From contig PCDI01000016.1 in assembly GCA_002778195.1 (NCBI GenBank), forward strand, positions 530,332 through 594,331: a DNA stretch of 64,000 nucleotides, given 5' to 3'. This document shows, in pieces, positions 34,302 to 45,196 of this stretch (the stretch's first letter is position 1; every line of letters begins with the position of its first letter). The translations under genes and the position numbers were made by a program. A model generated the notes under the pieces. It did not search any database. It saw nothing but the letters and a program-made list of their open reading frames with translations, and was not told where the DNA came from. The stretch comes from Raffaelea ambrosiae. Lineage: Eukaryota; Ascomycota; Sordariomycetes; Ophiostomatales; Ophiostomataceae.

Positions 34302-36207
34302 ATGCCTCATGCGACCCCCGGCACCAGCAACACCATCCTCCGACGAGAAAGGTCGCCCGCTCACCACGCGCCCGGTGCTGGCAAGCCGCTGCCGCCGCCA
34401 ATGAATGGCACCATGGGTTCTCACGACGGAGGCCTAGAGAAGTTCCCCGAGCTCGACCTGCGCGGCGACCCCGTCCTCGACCGGTCACCCAGCCCAAAGA
34501 AGACCGACGGCAGTGCAAATGGCCTGGGACCCCATCCACCACCGCCGCCCGGCCAGTGGCTGCCGCGCAAGGACCGCACCACGAGCGTCCGCTGGGAGAG
34601 CGCCGCCGGCGCCAACGCGCGTGCGTACGACCACCGCCGGCAGAAGAGTCTGGGCGAGGCCCTGCGCACCATCCGTACGCGGTCGGCCAGCACCACCCAG
34701 AATGTGCACGAAATCGCCGACGCGCTCAAGGCGCCAATATCACCCACGCTGATTGTACGATGATCTTGGAAGGGGGGGAACCTGTACTCCCCCGTCTGCT
34801 TTTCGCATTCGCTCGCCCATCTTGCTCTTTTCTCTTTGATCGCTTTGATACTGACGCCCTCTTTTCCAGATGCTCTGCGTAATGTGGTACTCGTCGTCCG
34901 CCTTGACCAACACATCCTCCAAATCCATCCTCAACGCCTTCGAGAAGCCGGCCACCCTGACCCTCGTACAATTCTTCTTTGTCTCCTTCTACTGCATCTT
35001 CCTGGCCTGGCTGGCCTCGATGTACCCCTCGCTCCGCCGCTCCATTCCGGCGTTGAAGTACGGCATCCGCTATCCGTCCGCCGAGGTCATCCGGACGACC
35101 CTTCCCCTGGCCGCCTTCCAGATCGGCGGCCATCTCCTCAGCTCGAACGCCACGTCCAAGATCCCCGTGTCGCTCGTGCACACGATCAAGGGCCTGTCCC
35201 CCTTGTTCACCGTCGTCGCATACCGCGTCTGCTTCGACATCCGCTACCCGACGACCACCTACCTCTCCCTCATCCCGCTGACGCTCGGCGTCATGCTGGC
35301 CTGCTCCGGCAGCCACTCGTTCAGCGGCGGCCAGTTCCTCGGCATTCTCTATGCCCTTCTGGCCACCATCATCTTTGTGACGCAGAACATTTTTTCGAAG
35401 CGCCTGTTCAACGAGGCGTCCCGTGCCGAGGCTGAGGGACAGGGCGCCCAGGCGCGCAAGCTGGACAAGCTCAACCTGCTGTGCTACTCGTCCGGCCTTG
35501 CCTTCATCATCACGGGACCCATCTGGTTCTGGAGCGAGGGCGCCGGCATTCTGGGCGATTTCCTGTGGGACGGCTCGGTCGACCTGAGCGAGGGGCCGGG
35601 CACCTTTGACCACGGCCGCCTGTTTATCGAGTTTGTCTTCAACGGCACCTTCCACTTTGCGCAGAACATATTGGCCTTTGTGCTGCTCTCCATGGTGTCG
35701 CCCGTGACGTATTCGGTGGCCAGTCTGATCAAGCGCGTCTTTGTCATTGCCATTGCCATCATCTGGTTCCGCAGCCCCACCACCAAGATCCAGGCGGTCG
35801 GCATCCTGCTCACATTTATGGGCCTCTACTTCTACGACCGCACCAACGAGAACAAGGCCGACCGCCGCGCCCGCACCATGACCGACGTCAAGGGCGAGTC
35901 GCCCCTGCTTCCGCTCAACACGTCGTCAGCGGCCGTGGGCGTGGCCGCGTCGTCCGTTGCCGGCGTGCTCAACGGCAATGCCAATGCCAATGGCGGCGCT
36001 CTCTTTGAGAGTCCTGCCTCGACGTCGCCGCACCCGTACACGACCGGCTACGGCCTTCCCAACGTGGAAGACGCAAAGAAGTCGGACGACGCTGGACGAG
36101 GCGGCGGCCGTGCCCGCGGCAACAGCACCGCCGTGACATGGATGCCACCCGGCACGCGTCAGCAAGATACGTGGCGGACTGGCGATGTCCAGATCCCCGC
36201 GAGCTGA
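34302..36207 (+). CDS. Drug/metabolite-superfamily transporter, SLY41/TPT-like
   Basis: Two exons (34302-34754, 34870-36207) give 596 residues. A disordered, Pro/Ser/Arg-rich N-terminus of about 150 residues leads to a membrane domain with about ten hydrophobic segments that follows the triose-phosphate-translocator pattern: MLCVMWYSSSALTNTSSKSI, LTLVQFFFVSFYCIFLAW, SIPVSLVHTIKGLSPLFTV, LSLIPLTLGVMLACSG, FHFAQNILAFVLLSMVSP and TYSVASLIKRVFVIAIAIIW. This set (NTxSKxIL, HTIKxLSPLFT, YSVASLIKRVFV) is that of the yeast SLY41 group, which sits in the ER or Golgi and whose substrate is not well defined. The tail of about 120 residues is hydrophilic. It could be a nucleotide-sugar or phosphate-ester carrier; the substrate cannot be read from the sequence. 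Confidence 0.85.
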
Positions 36208-37573
36208 GCTTCCTTTCGGTTTCCTCAGGGGGGGGGGGGGGGAGATTGTCATCTGCATTGATTTTGCTGCCCTTGTCCTTCATCGTGTCGTCTTTTTTTT
36301 CGGTCTTTTTTCTTTTGTGCATTCTCATCCGATTGTTTTGCTTCCCTTTTTTTCTACCTCAACATATCTTTTTTTCCACCGCCCCCTTCTAGTTCTTTCT
36401 CACACACAAGAGGATTGAGCTGCCATGGCCGTCTTAAATGGACGCATGACTGTTTAATGAACATTTTAGCAGCATTCTTTGTGACCGCAGAGGCTATTCA
36501 GACCTTTGCCAGACTTTGGGACACCACCGACTGTCCAGTTGAGGAAAGGGAGATGAATGCCTTGTTTTTTTGAAGATCCACGAAGACGGCATTGCGTGCT
36601 TCTGGCTCGGCCGTAAGAAGCCCTTTTTTCCATTATTTTTCCCCCATTCTCTTTTTTTGCTTTCTTTTTTTTTCATTGCCTTTTCGTTGCCTCTTTAACT
36701 TTGGCGATTGCCCATCATGTTGTATGTCTCTGTGTATTTATAGAGGAGTTTGGGGGGAGGGAACCCTTTTCTACTAGATGGGATACAAGACACGAAGCGG
36801 GAAAACAGGGGCTTATAGAGATGCAGTTGGGCAAATAGGAGTTACCCAGAAACAGACAGTGGCCACTGTAGCCTTGCATTAGTCCTTGTTGTGTATGTGT
36901 GCGTGTGCGTGTGCGTGTGCGTGTGCGCCTGTGTGTATGTGTGTGTGCACCTGTGGATGGGTGCTGTACGAGTACATGTGACAGCCATAAGCCAAGAGAA
37001 AAGAGGCGTCCAAGTCTCGGGAGGTACCGAAGAGGCTTACTCCAGGATTTTTTGGGTTCTCTTTGCTGTCTGGGTTGCTTTAATGAAAAATACTCCGTTT
37101 CTAGTATCCAGGTACGGTCACGTGCATACACTATATTCAGGCACCGTGCGACTAAGTACATAGCACAACCTTTGGGCCGGGCGCCGGACAAATATAGCAA
37201 AGGAGAAAGTATCCCTTCTTCGAGTTCCGGTTCATTCTGTCTCGCCCGGTCTTTCAATATCTTGCAAGGCGGTTTCTGCAGTCACTACAACGCTGCAACC
37301 CCGGAGCATGGTCCCGTCCTGTCGGTGCGCCTTGCATCAGTTGTGCCCCCCACCACCTTTGTGCGCGATAAGGACACCCCTCTGTAGATAATCAGTCACA
37401 GTCCGATGACAGCCGTCCAACATGCTCAGTTACTTTGTATTCTCCGACACAATCTTTTTACATGTTTGATACCCAAATGTTTTTTTTTTTCAACTAAAGA
37501 CAAGAAACGCAAAAAAACTAGAACCAATTTTGCTTCACGTTTTTCTTTTTCTTTTTCTATTTCTTTTACGCAT
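36208..37573. other. Convergent intergenic region, transporter to fumarase
   Basis: The 1366 bp between two stop codons contain a G run at about 36230-36242, T-rich stretches to about 36710 and a GT/GC-type dinucleotide tract at about 36892-36950. Short open frames through the tract look like chance. No gene is supported. Confidence 0.45.
36892..36950. repeat. GTGTGC microsatellite
   Basis: Repeated gtgtgc units followed by gtgtgt lie between the 3' ends of two convergent genes. Confidence 0.9.
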
Positions 37574-38042
37574 TTATGCCTTGTACGGCTTGGGGCCGAC
37601 CATCAGCTCGGGCTTGACCAGAGTGTCAAACTCGGCCTCGGTCAGAGCATTGAGCTCCAGAGCACTCTGCTTCAGGGTCAGGCCCTTCTTGTGGGCGTTC
37701 TTGGCCACCTTGCTGGCCATGTCGTAGCCGATCTTGGGGTTGAGGCAAGTGACGAGCATGAGACTAGATAGTTAGTATGAAGACAAGACAAGTAAGTGAA
37801 TAAAGGGGGGGGCACTGGGGACGTACGACTCCTTCATGATGCTGGCAATCTTCTCCTCGTTGGCCTGCAGACCAACGACCAGGTTCTTCTCAAAGGACCG
37901 GCAGCCGTCGGCAATCAGACGCGTGCTGTGCAGGACGTTGCGGATGATCAGCGGTTTGTAGACGTTGAGCTCGAACTGGCCGTTCATGCCGCCGATGGTG
38001 GTGGCGACATGGTTGCCCATGACCTGGGCGCAGACCATGGTG

Positions 38043-38083
<41 letters not shown>

Positions 38084-39530
38084 GCTGCTGCCGGGCTCGT
38101 TCTCGGGCAGGATCAGCTCGCCGAGGCCGCAGCGGGGGCCGCTGCCGAGGTAGCGGATGTCCTGGGCGATCTTGTTGAGCGAGGTGGCGAGGGTGTTGAG
38201 GGCGCCGGAAGCGTGGACTAGGGCGTCGTGGGTGGCGAGGGCCTCGAACTTGTTGGGGGCGGTCTCGAAGTGGGTGCCGGTCATCTTGGAGACCTCGGCG
38301 GCGATGGCCTCGGCGAAGCCGGTGTAGGTGTTGATGCCGGTGCCGACGGCGGTGCCGCCTTGGGCGAGCTGGCGCAGGGCGGGCAGGGCGTCCTGGACGC
38401 GCTGGATGCCGTAGTCGAGCTGGGCGACGTAGCCGGAGAACTCCTGGGCCAGGGTGAGCGGGGTGGCGTCCTGCAGATGGGTGCGGCCGATCTTGATGAT
38501 CTTGCGCTCCTCGAACAGGTCGACCTTGGCCTGGAGGGCGTCGCGCAGGCTCTGCAGGGCCGGGATCAGCTCGCCCTCGAGCTCGAGCACGGCGGCAATG
38601 TGCATGACGGTCGGGAAGGTGTCGTTGGACGAGGCGCTGCGGTTGACGTGGTCGTTGGGGTGGACGGGCTTCTTGCTGCCCTTGACGCCGCCCAGGATCT
38701 CAATGGCGCGGTTGGAGATGACCTCGTTGGCGTTCATGTTGGACTGCGTGCCCGAGCCGGTCTGCCAGACGACCAGCGGGAAGTGGTCGATCAGCTTGAG
38801 GTCGGCCACCTCGGCGGCGGCCTGCTGGATGGCCTTGGCAATCTTGGGGTCTGGGGGACGGGATGCACGTCAGTCCAAAGTCGACCAGAATGGAAGAAGA
38901 GAAGAGGGCGAGGCAACAAGAAGGAGGGCAGGCAGAGGAAGGCATGAGTGGGCGGCAATGGTACACCCGCAAGGTGGAACGTCCACGCATGCTGTATCCC
39001 GGGCCCCCTCGACAGATGCAGCCGAGCTGCCCAGGGCCCCTTGGCCCCATGGCCCCAATTGCCCGATTGACCCAGCGGGCCTGCCTCGCCCGTCTCTGCA
39101 TTGCCACCCCTTTCCACGTTCGGTCCAACTCACCCAGTCCATAGCTCTCGTTCACCTTGGCGGCGGCGCCCTTGAGAATGCCAAACGCCTTGACAATGCC
39201 GGGCGGCATGCGGTCCTGCGGCTGGTTGATGCGGAAGTTCTCGAGCGACCGCTCGGTCTGGGCGCCCCAGTACTTGTCGGCGGGCACCTGGATCTCGCCA
39301 AAGGCGTCGCTCTCGGTCCGTGTGGCTCCTTCGGACATGGCTGCGGTGGTGGCGTGGAATGCGCGGTGTTGTGTCCGGAGCGGGAAGGCCACGCCTGCCA
39401 CTGGGGCACGAGCAGATTGCTGGCCTGCGATTTTGTAGGCGCTGCCCGTCAGAGCAGCACATGCCCTCGGCCCATTGTGTAGTAAGCCTCGGGTGACCCT
39501 GGGGGCCGCAGCACGCACTGATTGGAGCAT
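37574..39530 (-). CDS. fum1: Fumarate hydratase (fumarase)
   Basis: Three exons (39530-39134, 38850-37827, 37763-37574) give 536 residues. Class II fumarase converts fumarate to malate in the TCA cycle. A presequence of about 64 residues, rich in Arg and Ala, precedes an internal Met at 65 (MSEGATRTESDAFGEIQVPA), which is close to the start of cytosolic forms; a second product from this Met is possible. The enzyme core shows YWGAQTERSLENF, QTGSGTQSNMNANEVI, SNDTFPTVMHIA, GRTHLQDATPLTLAQE and the signature GSSIMPGKVNPTQCEAL. The last exon holds the C-terminal LNALTEAEFDTLVKPE. Codons are strongly GC-biased. It diverges from the F-box gene at 40299. Confidence 0.97.
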
Positions 39531-40298
39531 GTCTCTGACTCGTGTGGTTTATTTTTTTTTTTGGTGAGGGGAAGCTCCGAGGAGAAGAGATCTGGGTGTA
39601 AACTTAAGCCGTACGGTGTAAGAGCGAAAGCGGGATTTTGGCTGATCTCTTTTTTTTTTATCGGCGGGGTTCCTGCTGGACGCTGGACGAGAGGGAGACA
39701 CAGTCGAGTCACCCAACGGAGAGGCGGCAAGGCGAGGAGCTACGGAGCGGTCGTGCGTGTGTGTGTGTATTCACTCTCGTGTGTCTGCGGCCTGGTTGGG
39801 ATTCCAATCTGGCGATGCTGCTGGCCGAGAGGGTCAAACCGAGGGTAAAACCCCTCGGTATTTATCTGCTCAGTGTCTACACTGTGAACCCGATCGCGCC
39901 CGTATGGTGGACCACTTAGTCAGCTGGGAGGCTGCAAGGACAGACACAAGGCCGTGGCTACCCAGCAGGCTTCGAACGGCCGACAGAGCTGTTTGCTCCT
40001 TTGTTCCTACACCAAAAATAAAAACAAAAAACAGAAAGCAATATAAAGCCAGCAATGCCGCAAACAGACCAGAAAGCGGCATAATGCGATAACAATCTTT
40101 TTTTTTTCCCCACGGACGACCACGCAACGCGCACGAGCAACGCATCGTTGCTGTTTTTTTTTGGAGGGGGGTTTATTTTTTTGGCTGTTCTCCTTTTATC
40201 CGTTCTTCGCCGATGTGTACCGATTTGCGGCTGTGAGCGCCAAAAATTCCCCAGCCTAGCACTCCACCCACCTCCACCACCGCCAACCCATCTCCACG
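39531..40298. promoter_or_regulatory. Divergent region between fumarase and an F-box gene
   Basis: The 768 bp between divergent starts contain T and A runs on both sides. No gene or recognisable element is seen. Confidence 0.4.
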
Positions 40299-43016
40299 AT
40301 GACGTCTCGTTTGCGCCGCAACGTCTCCATGCGGACTGCCAAGACCAGGGCGACTGCCGCAACGTCCACCGCGTCCAGCAACAACCAGACGACGGGTCGC
40401 CGCACGTCCGGACGGGCGCATCGTGTGCTGCAGGGCAGCTACCTGGAAGAGACGACCGACGAAGAAAGCGACGACTCAGACGAGGAGCAAGACGCACAAG
40501 ACGCACAAGACGCACAACAAGAAAACGACGACGACGACGATGGCGCTTCTGACGAGTCCGAGGAGCAGTACTCGCCTCTGAGACACACGCCCAAACGGCC
40601 ACGGGCCGCCAACAACGGCAGCCTGCTGGCGGGCCGGAAGCGGACGCACCACCAGGCGGCCGCCATCGAGACCTCCGACGACGACGAAGCCGACGAAGCC
40701 GACGAAGCCTACCTGTCGCCCGCGTCGGAGGTTTCGCCACGCAAGCGCCGGAACGTGGTGGCCGCGCCGACGCCGCCCAGAAGACGAACCCCCCCCAAGC
40801 GGACGACGCCGCCGAAGAAGAAGTCGACGACGACGACGACGACGACGACGACGGCGGCTTCCAGGAAGACTTCCTCGCACAAGTCCTCGCCTTCGAAGAA
40901 GCCCTCCTCCTCCTCCTCTCTCCAAAAAGAGCCGTCTCTCCGCCCACAGCCGTTCCATGGGTCCCCGGACTGCGCACGCATCCCGCCGTGGAGCGCCCTC
41001 CCCCATCTCGTCCTGTGCCGCATCTTTTCCTTTGCGGCCGTCCCGCGCGACGCCGCCACGGCTCGGTGGCTTGCGGGGGTCAGCCGGACCTGCCGACCCT
41101 TTTGCGAGCCGGCCCTGTCGGCTCTCTACGCCTCGCCGCCGCTGCTGTCGATGAACATGGCCCACTCGCTCCTCCACCAGCTCCGGCAGGACCCGTCCAC
41201 GACCATGCTGAACTACCGCACCAAGGTCAAGGCGCTGGAGATCGAGGTGGGCTCCCTCGCCAGCCGCGTCTACAAGGGGCAGCACCTGGACATCGAGGCC
41301 CTGGTGCGCCTCTGCCCGCGCCTCGCCCACCTGGAGCTGGTCCACTACAAGGACCTGCCGCCGTACCGGCAGCTGAACGAGAGCGTGCGGTGGGCCTACT
41401 CGCTCGGCCTGTTCGAGGCCATGGGCGTGCCGATGTCCACTCAGCCAGACGACGAAGCAGAGACAATGGACGAGGCAGAGGAGGTGCTGCAGACGCTGCA
41501 GGTGCTGCAGGCCCAGCAAGCACAGCAGGAGCAGCAGACGCAGCAAGAGCAGCAAGAGCAGCAAGAGAAGCAAGGCGCACCAGACGATCGAGGTCAGCCA
41601 GCCGATGGCCCGCAGCAGCAGACGGTGGAGGAGCAGCAGGGACAACTGGTTCAGGCTCGAGGCGCAGCAGCAAACCGTGCCAAGCGTGAGCCCGTCCGGG
41701 CTCGTCTGCAGAGCTGGACCTGGAACCAGCGATTCGTCGACTGGGACCTGTTCACGCCCAGGCGCGTCCAGGAGATCCACAACTCGTGGGCGTTTGGGGA
41801 CCTGAAGAAGCTGACGCTGGTCAACTTCCAGCGCCCGTCGCTGCAAGCGCGCAATCCCGACAGCCCCGGCATCATCGAGGAGGAACAGGAGCAGGCCCTG
41901 GCGATTGCGCGCGTGCTGGGTGCGCTGCCCAGCCTGAAGCACCTGGCGATCGAGTCGTCGACGTCGGCGAACGAGTACCTGGTGCCGCAGCTGCCCAGGA
42001 CGCTGGAGCACCTGGAGCTGATCAACTGCTGGGACGTGGGGCCGGCGCTGTTGGCCGAGTACCTGGTGACGCACGGGCGGGCCCTGCGCCACCTGACGCT
42101 GCACCACAACCAGTCGCTCAGCCTGAGCTTCTTGCCGGTGCTGGGCACGGCCTGCCCGCACCTGCAGAGCCTGCGCATGAACCTGTTGTACTACAGCCAG
42201 CACGAGTCGTACAACGACTCGGGCCCGCTCTACGCCTCGCTGCTGCTGCCGCACGAGGTGCCGACGTGGCCGGCCAGCCTGGAGACCCTGGAGCTCGAGC
42301 ACCTGCGCAAGTGCGAGCCGGCCGCCGCCGAGGCCCTGTTCCAGTCGCTCGTCGACAGCGCGCCGCGGCTGCCCAAGCTGCGCACGCTGGTCATCAAGGC
42401 CCAGCTGGACATGCCCTGGCGCCAGCGCAGCGTGATCCGCGACCGCTGGGAGGGCCGGATGCGGGCTGTGTTTGCGCGGCGCGTCACCGACCCGCTGCCG
42501 GTGCACTCCATCGACCAGTACTACGCACAAACTCGGGGAAACAAGAACGGCGCAACAGCAGGTCCTGGGAACAAGAAAAAGACCACCAACAACGTGCCTA
42601 CGCGGCGGAGCACCCGTTTGGCGCAGGAAGAGGAGGCGAATACCATGTTGACGCCATCGCCGTTTTCGAATGGCAGCCGCGGCCGGACGCAGCAGAGGAA
42701 GAGGATCTCGTACCGCGAACCCGACACGGATGAAGACCTGGACTTGAGCGAGCAGGACGACGACGACAACGACAAGCGCACGGAAAAAGGCGCCGATACG
42801 GAGGAGGAGAAGGAGGACGACGAAAGGCGTCCGTTGTCTTCTGGGGGCGAGGTGGTTTCGCAGGGCATGTGCGACCTGGTGGACATCCGCATCGACAACC
42901 AGAAGCCGGTGGAGTTCCAGTACAGCATGGGTGATTTTCTGGACGACGAAGACTCGGATGACGACGATGACGAGTGGACGGGCGACGTCACCGAGGATGT
43001 CGAGTATGCCTGGTAA
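40299..43016 (+). CDS. F-box protein with leucine-rich-type region
   Basis: A single exon gives 905 residues. The first 220 are basic and low-complexity with acidic patches and a Thr run encoded by ACG repeats. An F-box is visible at about 228-275: WSALPHLVLCRIFSFAAV, then WLAGVSRTCRPFCEPALSAL. Irregular leucine-rich segments follow (RLAHLELVHYKDLP, LKHLAIESSTS, TLEHLELINCWDVG, ALRHLTLHHNQSL), broken by a Gln-rich linker at about 400-450. The C-terminal 150 residues are acidic with low-complexity stretches. The layout is that of SCF ubiquitin-ligase adaptors that recruit substrates through leucine-rich repeats. The substrate is unknown. No intron is needed. Confidence 0.8.
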   Translation: MTSRLRRNVSMRTAKTRATAATSTASSNNQTTGRRTSGRAHRVLQGSYLEETTDEESDDSDEEQDAQDAQDAQQENDDDDDGASDESEEQYSPLRHTPKRPRAANNGSLLAGRKRTHHQAAAIETSDDDEADEADEAYLSPASEVSPRKRRNVVAAPTPPRRRTPPKRTTPPKKKSTTTTTTTTTAASRKTSSHKSSPSKKPSSSSSLQKEPSLRPQPFHGSPDCARIPPWSALPHLVLCRIFSFAAVPRDAATARWLAGVSRTCRPFCEPALSALYASPPLLSMNMAHSLLHQLRQDPSTTMLNYRTKVKALEIEVGSLASRVYKGQHLDIEALVRLCPRLAHLELVHYKDLPPYRQLNESVRWAYSLGLFEAMGVPMSTQPDDEAETMDEAEEVLQTLQVLQAQQAQQEQQTQQEQQEQQEKQGAPDDRGQPADGPQQQTVEEQQGQLVQARGAAANRAKREPVRARLQSWTWNQRFVDWDLFTPRRVQEIHNSWAFGDLKKLTLVNFQRPSLQARNPDSPGIIEEEQEQALAIARVLGALPSLKHLAIESSTSANEYLVPQLPRTLEHLELINCWDVGPALLAEYLVTHGRALRHLTLHHNQSLSLSFLPVLGTACPHLQSLRMNLLYYSQHESYNDSGPLYASLLLPHEVPTWPASLETLELEHLRKCEPAAAEALFQSLVDSAPRLPKLRTLVIKAQLDMPWRQRSVIRDRWEGRMRAVFARRVTDPLPVHSIDQYYAQTRGNKNGATAGPGNKKKTTNNVPTRRSTRLAQEEEANTMLTPSPFSNGSRGRTQQRKRISYREPDTDEDLDLSEQDDDDNDKRTEKGADTEEEKEDDERRPLSSGGEVVSQGMCDLVDIRIDNQKPVEFQYSMGDFLDDEDSDDDDDEWTGDVTEDVEYAW

Positions 43017-43751
43017 AAGGGGGTGGTGGGCATATGGTGTTCTGTCTGGACCTGGACCTGTACTTGTATCTGTATCTTGTTTTGTTTGTTTATGCTATTT
43101 TCCGGATTTTGCTATTTTTTTTTTTTTGGCGCTCGGAAGAAACGGAACAGGCAAGGTCCGGGACATTGGGAGGCACGGTTTAATCGAAATGCCCGGCAAG
43201 CCTAATGGAGGCAAGGCAATGATACCACTAGAGATAGATACCAAGGGACGGGCAAAAGATACCACTTAATGCACAGTACGGATGGGCGGGGGTTTACAAT
43301 GGTAGGGCGCGACAAAGGCACAAATAGCCATGCGAGTGGACCTGTTCTGTAGGCCGTGTTGCCAAAGGCTATGACGAGAAAGGCCGAATGCTGAGTATCA
43401 GGACAACAATAGCCAGACATTGATTCAATCAATACACAAGAAATGTCTATACGTCTTTGGTGCAAAGGTAACAATCCCATGACAAAAAAGGACACCTAGT
43501 CAGTGTCTGCGGCGGACTGCCCCTAAGGCCCAGGAGCACCAGAAGTGGACAGCGGCTGGGGCTGTCGTGGAAGAGGTCGACTAGGCGCGTCTAGGACGAC
43601 GGGACTGGAGCGACACGGCCGCCCAGCCGGTGGTGACAAAGAGGTCGAGGCGCGGGGGCGTAGCCGACGGTCCAGCCAAAGACGCTCGAGAACGGAGGCG
43701 CACTGGAGGAGGGCGGCCAGTAGGGGGACGAGCCGGAGGCGAGATCGTTCG
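43017..43751. other. 3' flank of the F-box gene and unassigned sequence up to the gap
   Basis: The first 450 bp look like a 3' flank. From about 43510 to the gap the sequence is GC-rich; frames on the minus strand remain open for 30-70 codons but stop in each. It may be the remainder of the broken transporter beyond the gap, but I cannot match it to the family. Confidence 0.3.
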
Positions 43752-43851
43752 NNNNNNNNNNNNNNNNNNNNNNNNNNNNNNNNNNNNNNNNNNNNNNNNN
43801 NNNNNNNNNNNNNNNNNNNNNNNNNNNNNNNNNNNNNNNNNNNNNNNNNNN
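43752..43851. other. Assembly gap of 100 N
   Basis: A run of exactly 100 N is the conventional placeholder for a gap of unknown size between contigs. Confidence 0.99.
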
Positions 43852-44039
43852 GGGGAGGCAGACGCTGGGTGGGGGCGAGGCCCTGGAAGACGAGGTAGGA
43901 GGTGACGGTCAAGGTTGGCGAGCTCGTCGGAGACGCCGAGGCCCGCTGTCAGCCGTGGAAGATGCTGTAGGGCTCCTCAGCAGGCGGCGGTGTTTCCGGG
44001 CTGGCTAGACTTGTTCTGTTCTGCTTCCTTGTTGCTCAT
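43852..44039 (-). pseudogene. Broken MFS (DHA1-type) transporter, N-terminal part
   Basis: From an ATG at 44039 the frame (MSNKEAEQNKSS...) stops after 20 codons. In the next frame lies EETPPP-type sequence ending EEPYSIFHG and a stop (about 43980-43948). In another frame lies GLGVSDELAN (about 43946-43917), and in yet another LTVTSYLVFQGLAPTQ (about 43912-43865), just before the gap. PYSIF, the V-S-x-E-L-x-N-L element and TVTSYLVFQGLAPT occur in this order at the start of drug:H+ antiporters of the DHA1 type. The first membrane helix, which belongs between PYSIF and the GVS element, is missing. At least one deletion and two frame changes are therefore needed. Collapse near a contig end is an alternative to true decay. 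Confidence 0.65.
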
Positions 44040-44559
44040 GGCGAAAGGAGAATGAGCAAAAAAAAAATAAGTCTTGGATGAACAAGAAACACAGGCGACG
44101 CTTGGACGAGTGTACGAAAGTGGAATCTATGAGATTGGCCCACATCAAACAATAAAACCAAAGCAGAACGACTTTGCTGAATGAATAGCAGAAGCTGGGA
44201 TGACGGGTGGGTAGCTGTATATTACGGTCACCCGTCAAGATGGGAAGGAAGTGCTTCGGATTGGAGCCTGCAGGCTTGCCCGCTGGTGATGGGGTGTTCG
44301 GAGCTGAGGCCGCCCTGGTCAAAGGATTGCCACTGGAGTTGAGCCAACGTGAGACGGCCCTCGACTTACACGGAGAGGCCGTCAACTCCAATGCAGAAGG
44401 CATGGCAGTTCGAAACAACAACACAACGTGTAGCCCGCCCACCGTGGCCTTCTTTTTTTATTTTCATTTCTTACACCATTACCACTGTTCTCAAATCACT
44501 GGACAAAGGGGGGGGGGGGGAGTGATATTTTGAAATCATCTTCAAGGACAGTCTACCCC
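44040..44559. other. Short non-coding stretch between two pseudogenes
   Basis: These 520 bp separate the broken transporter from the decayed regulator. A G run lies at about 44510-44520. A 145-codon frame on the minus strand covers part of it but resembles nothing I know. Confidence 0.4.
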
Positions 44560-45196
44560 AATTTACCGCCCCCGTGCGTGCAGCCGGTCACGGCATACAT
44601 CATGGTCCCGTCATCGCCCAAGCCCTCGAGCCAGCCAGCGGTCCACGCGCTGTCGCCGATGCGCGATACCCGCCCCGGCCGGCGCGAACGGCCACGGATG
44701 CATACGACGAGAGCAGGCGGTGCACAAAGGCCATGGTCGACGACAGGTAGGCCTGGACGGTTTGGCCCGGCGTCGGAATGCACGAGCGCATCCACCGAAT
44801 GCTGATGGCGTCGGCGTCGATGGGGCCGGCCAGGTGTCTGGGTCGGAGAAGCCGCGGCCAAGATCCGCACTGGCCGGGCTCGACACGACCGTGGCGCTGT
44901 CTGTGCTGGTAAGCGAACAAGGCGGCTGCTCCAAGCCAGCACAGATGTCCGGCCGTGTGGTGGTCCGATGTCCCTGCGCTGGTCCTGGACATGCGACCGT
45001 CTACGAAACGTAGCGGAGATGCAAGCATCTGCCTGCTTCATGTCGGCATCCAGCGTGCGGCCGGCCTCCGGGTCCGACGTGGCCGGCGTCGTCGGCCAGG
45101 GATATATGCAGGAGCCCTGAGGTCACCTTTTGTCTTGGCATGGGCACACTGCTGGCACGCCCTTTGCCGCGACGTCGAGTATCTGGATGTCCTCAT
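44560..45196 (-). pseudogene. Decayed Zn2Cys6 transcription factor
   Basis: From an ATG at 45196 the frame reads MRTSRYSTSRQRACQQC then AHAKTKGDLRAPA, the shape of a zinc cluster, but only the first two cysteines remain. Positions that should hold the third to sixth cysteines carry Gly, Tyr, Gly and Arg, each one base from a Cys codon. The frame hits TGA at 45038-45040 and then continues open to about 44600. In the same frame, at about 44821-44677, lies IDADAISIRWMRSCIPTPGQ and then FVHRLLSSYASVAVR, which fits the segment found after the zinc cluster in a class of fungal regulators (RW, P-x-PGQ, then an R-x-L-x-SY element). The gene is short, has an internal stop and no zinc site, so it is dead as a DNA-binding protein. 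Confidence 0.65.

Noticed and set aside
40476..42530. 684-codon open frame on the minus strand
   Set aside because: It is antisense to the F-box gene and made of Leu/Arg/Val-rich low-complexity sequence; the plus-strand frame has the F-box.
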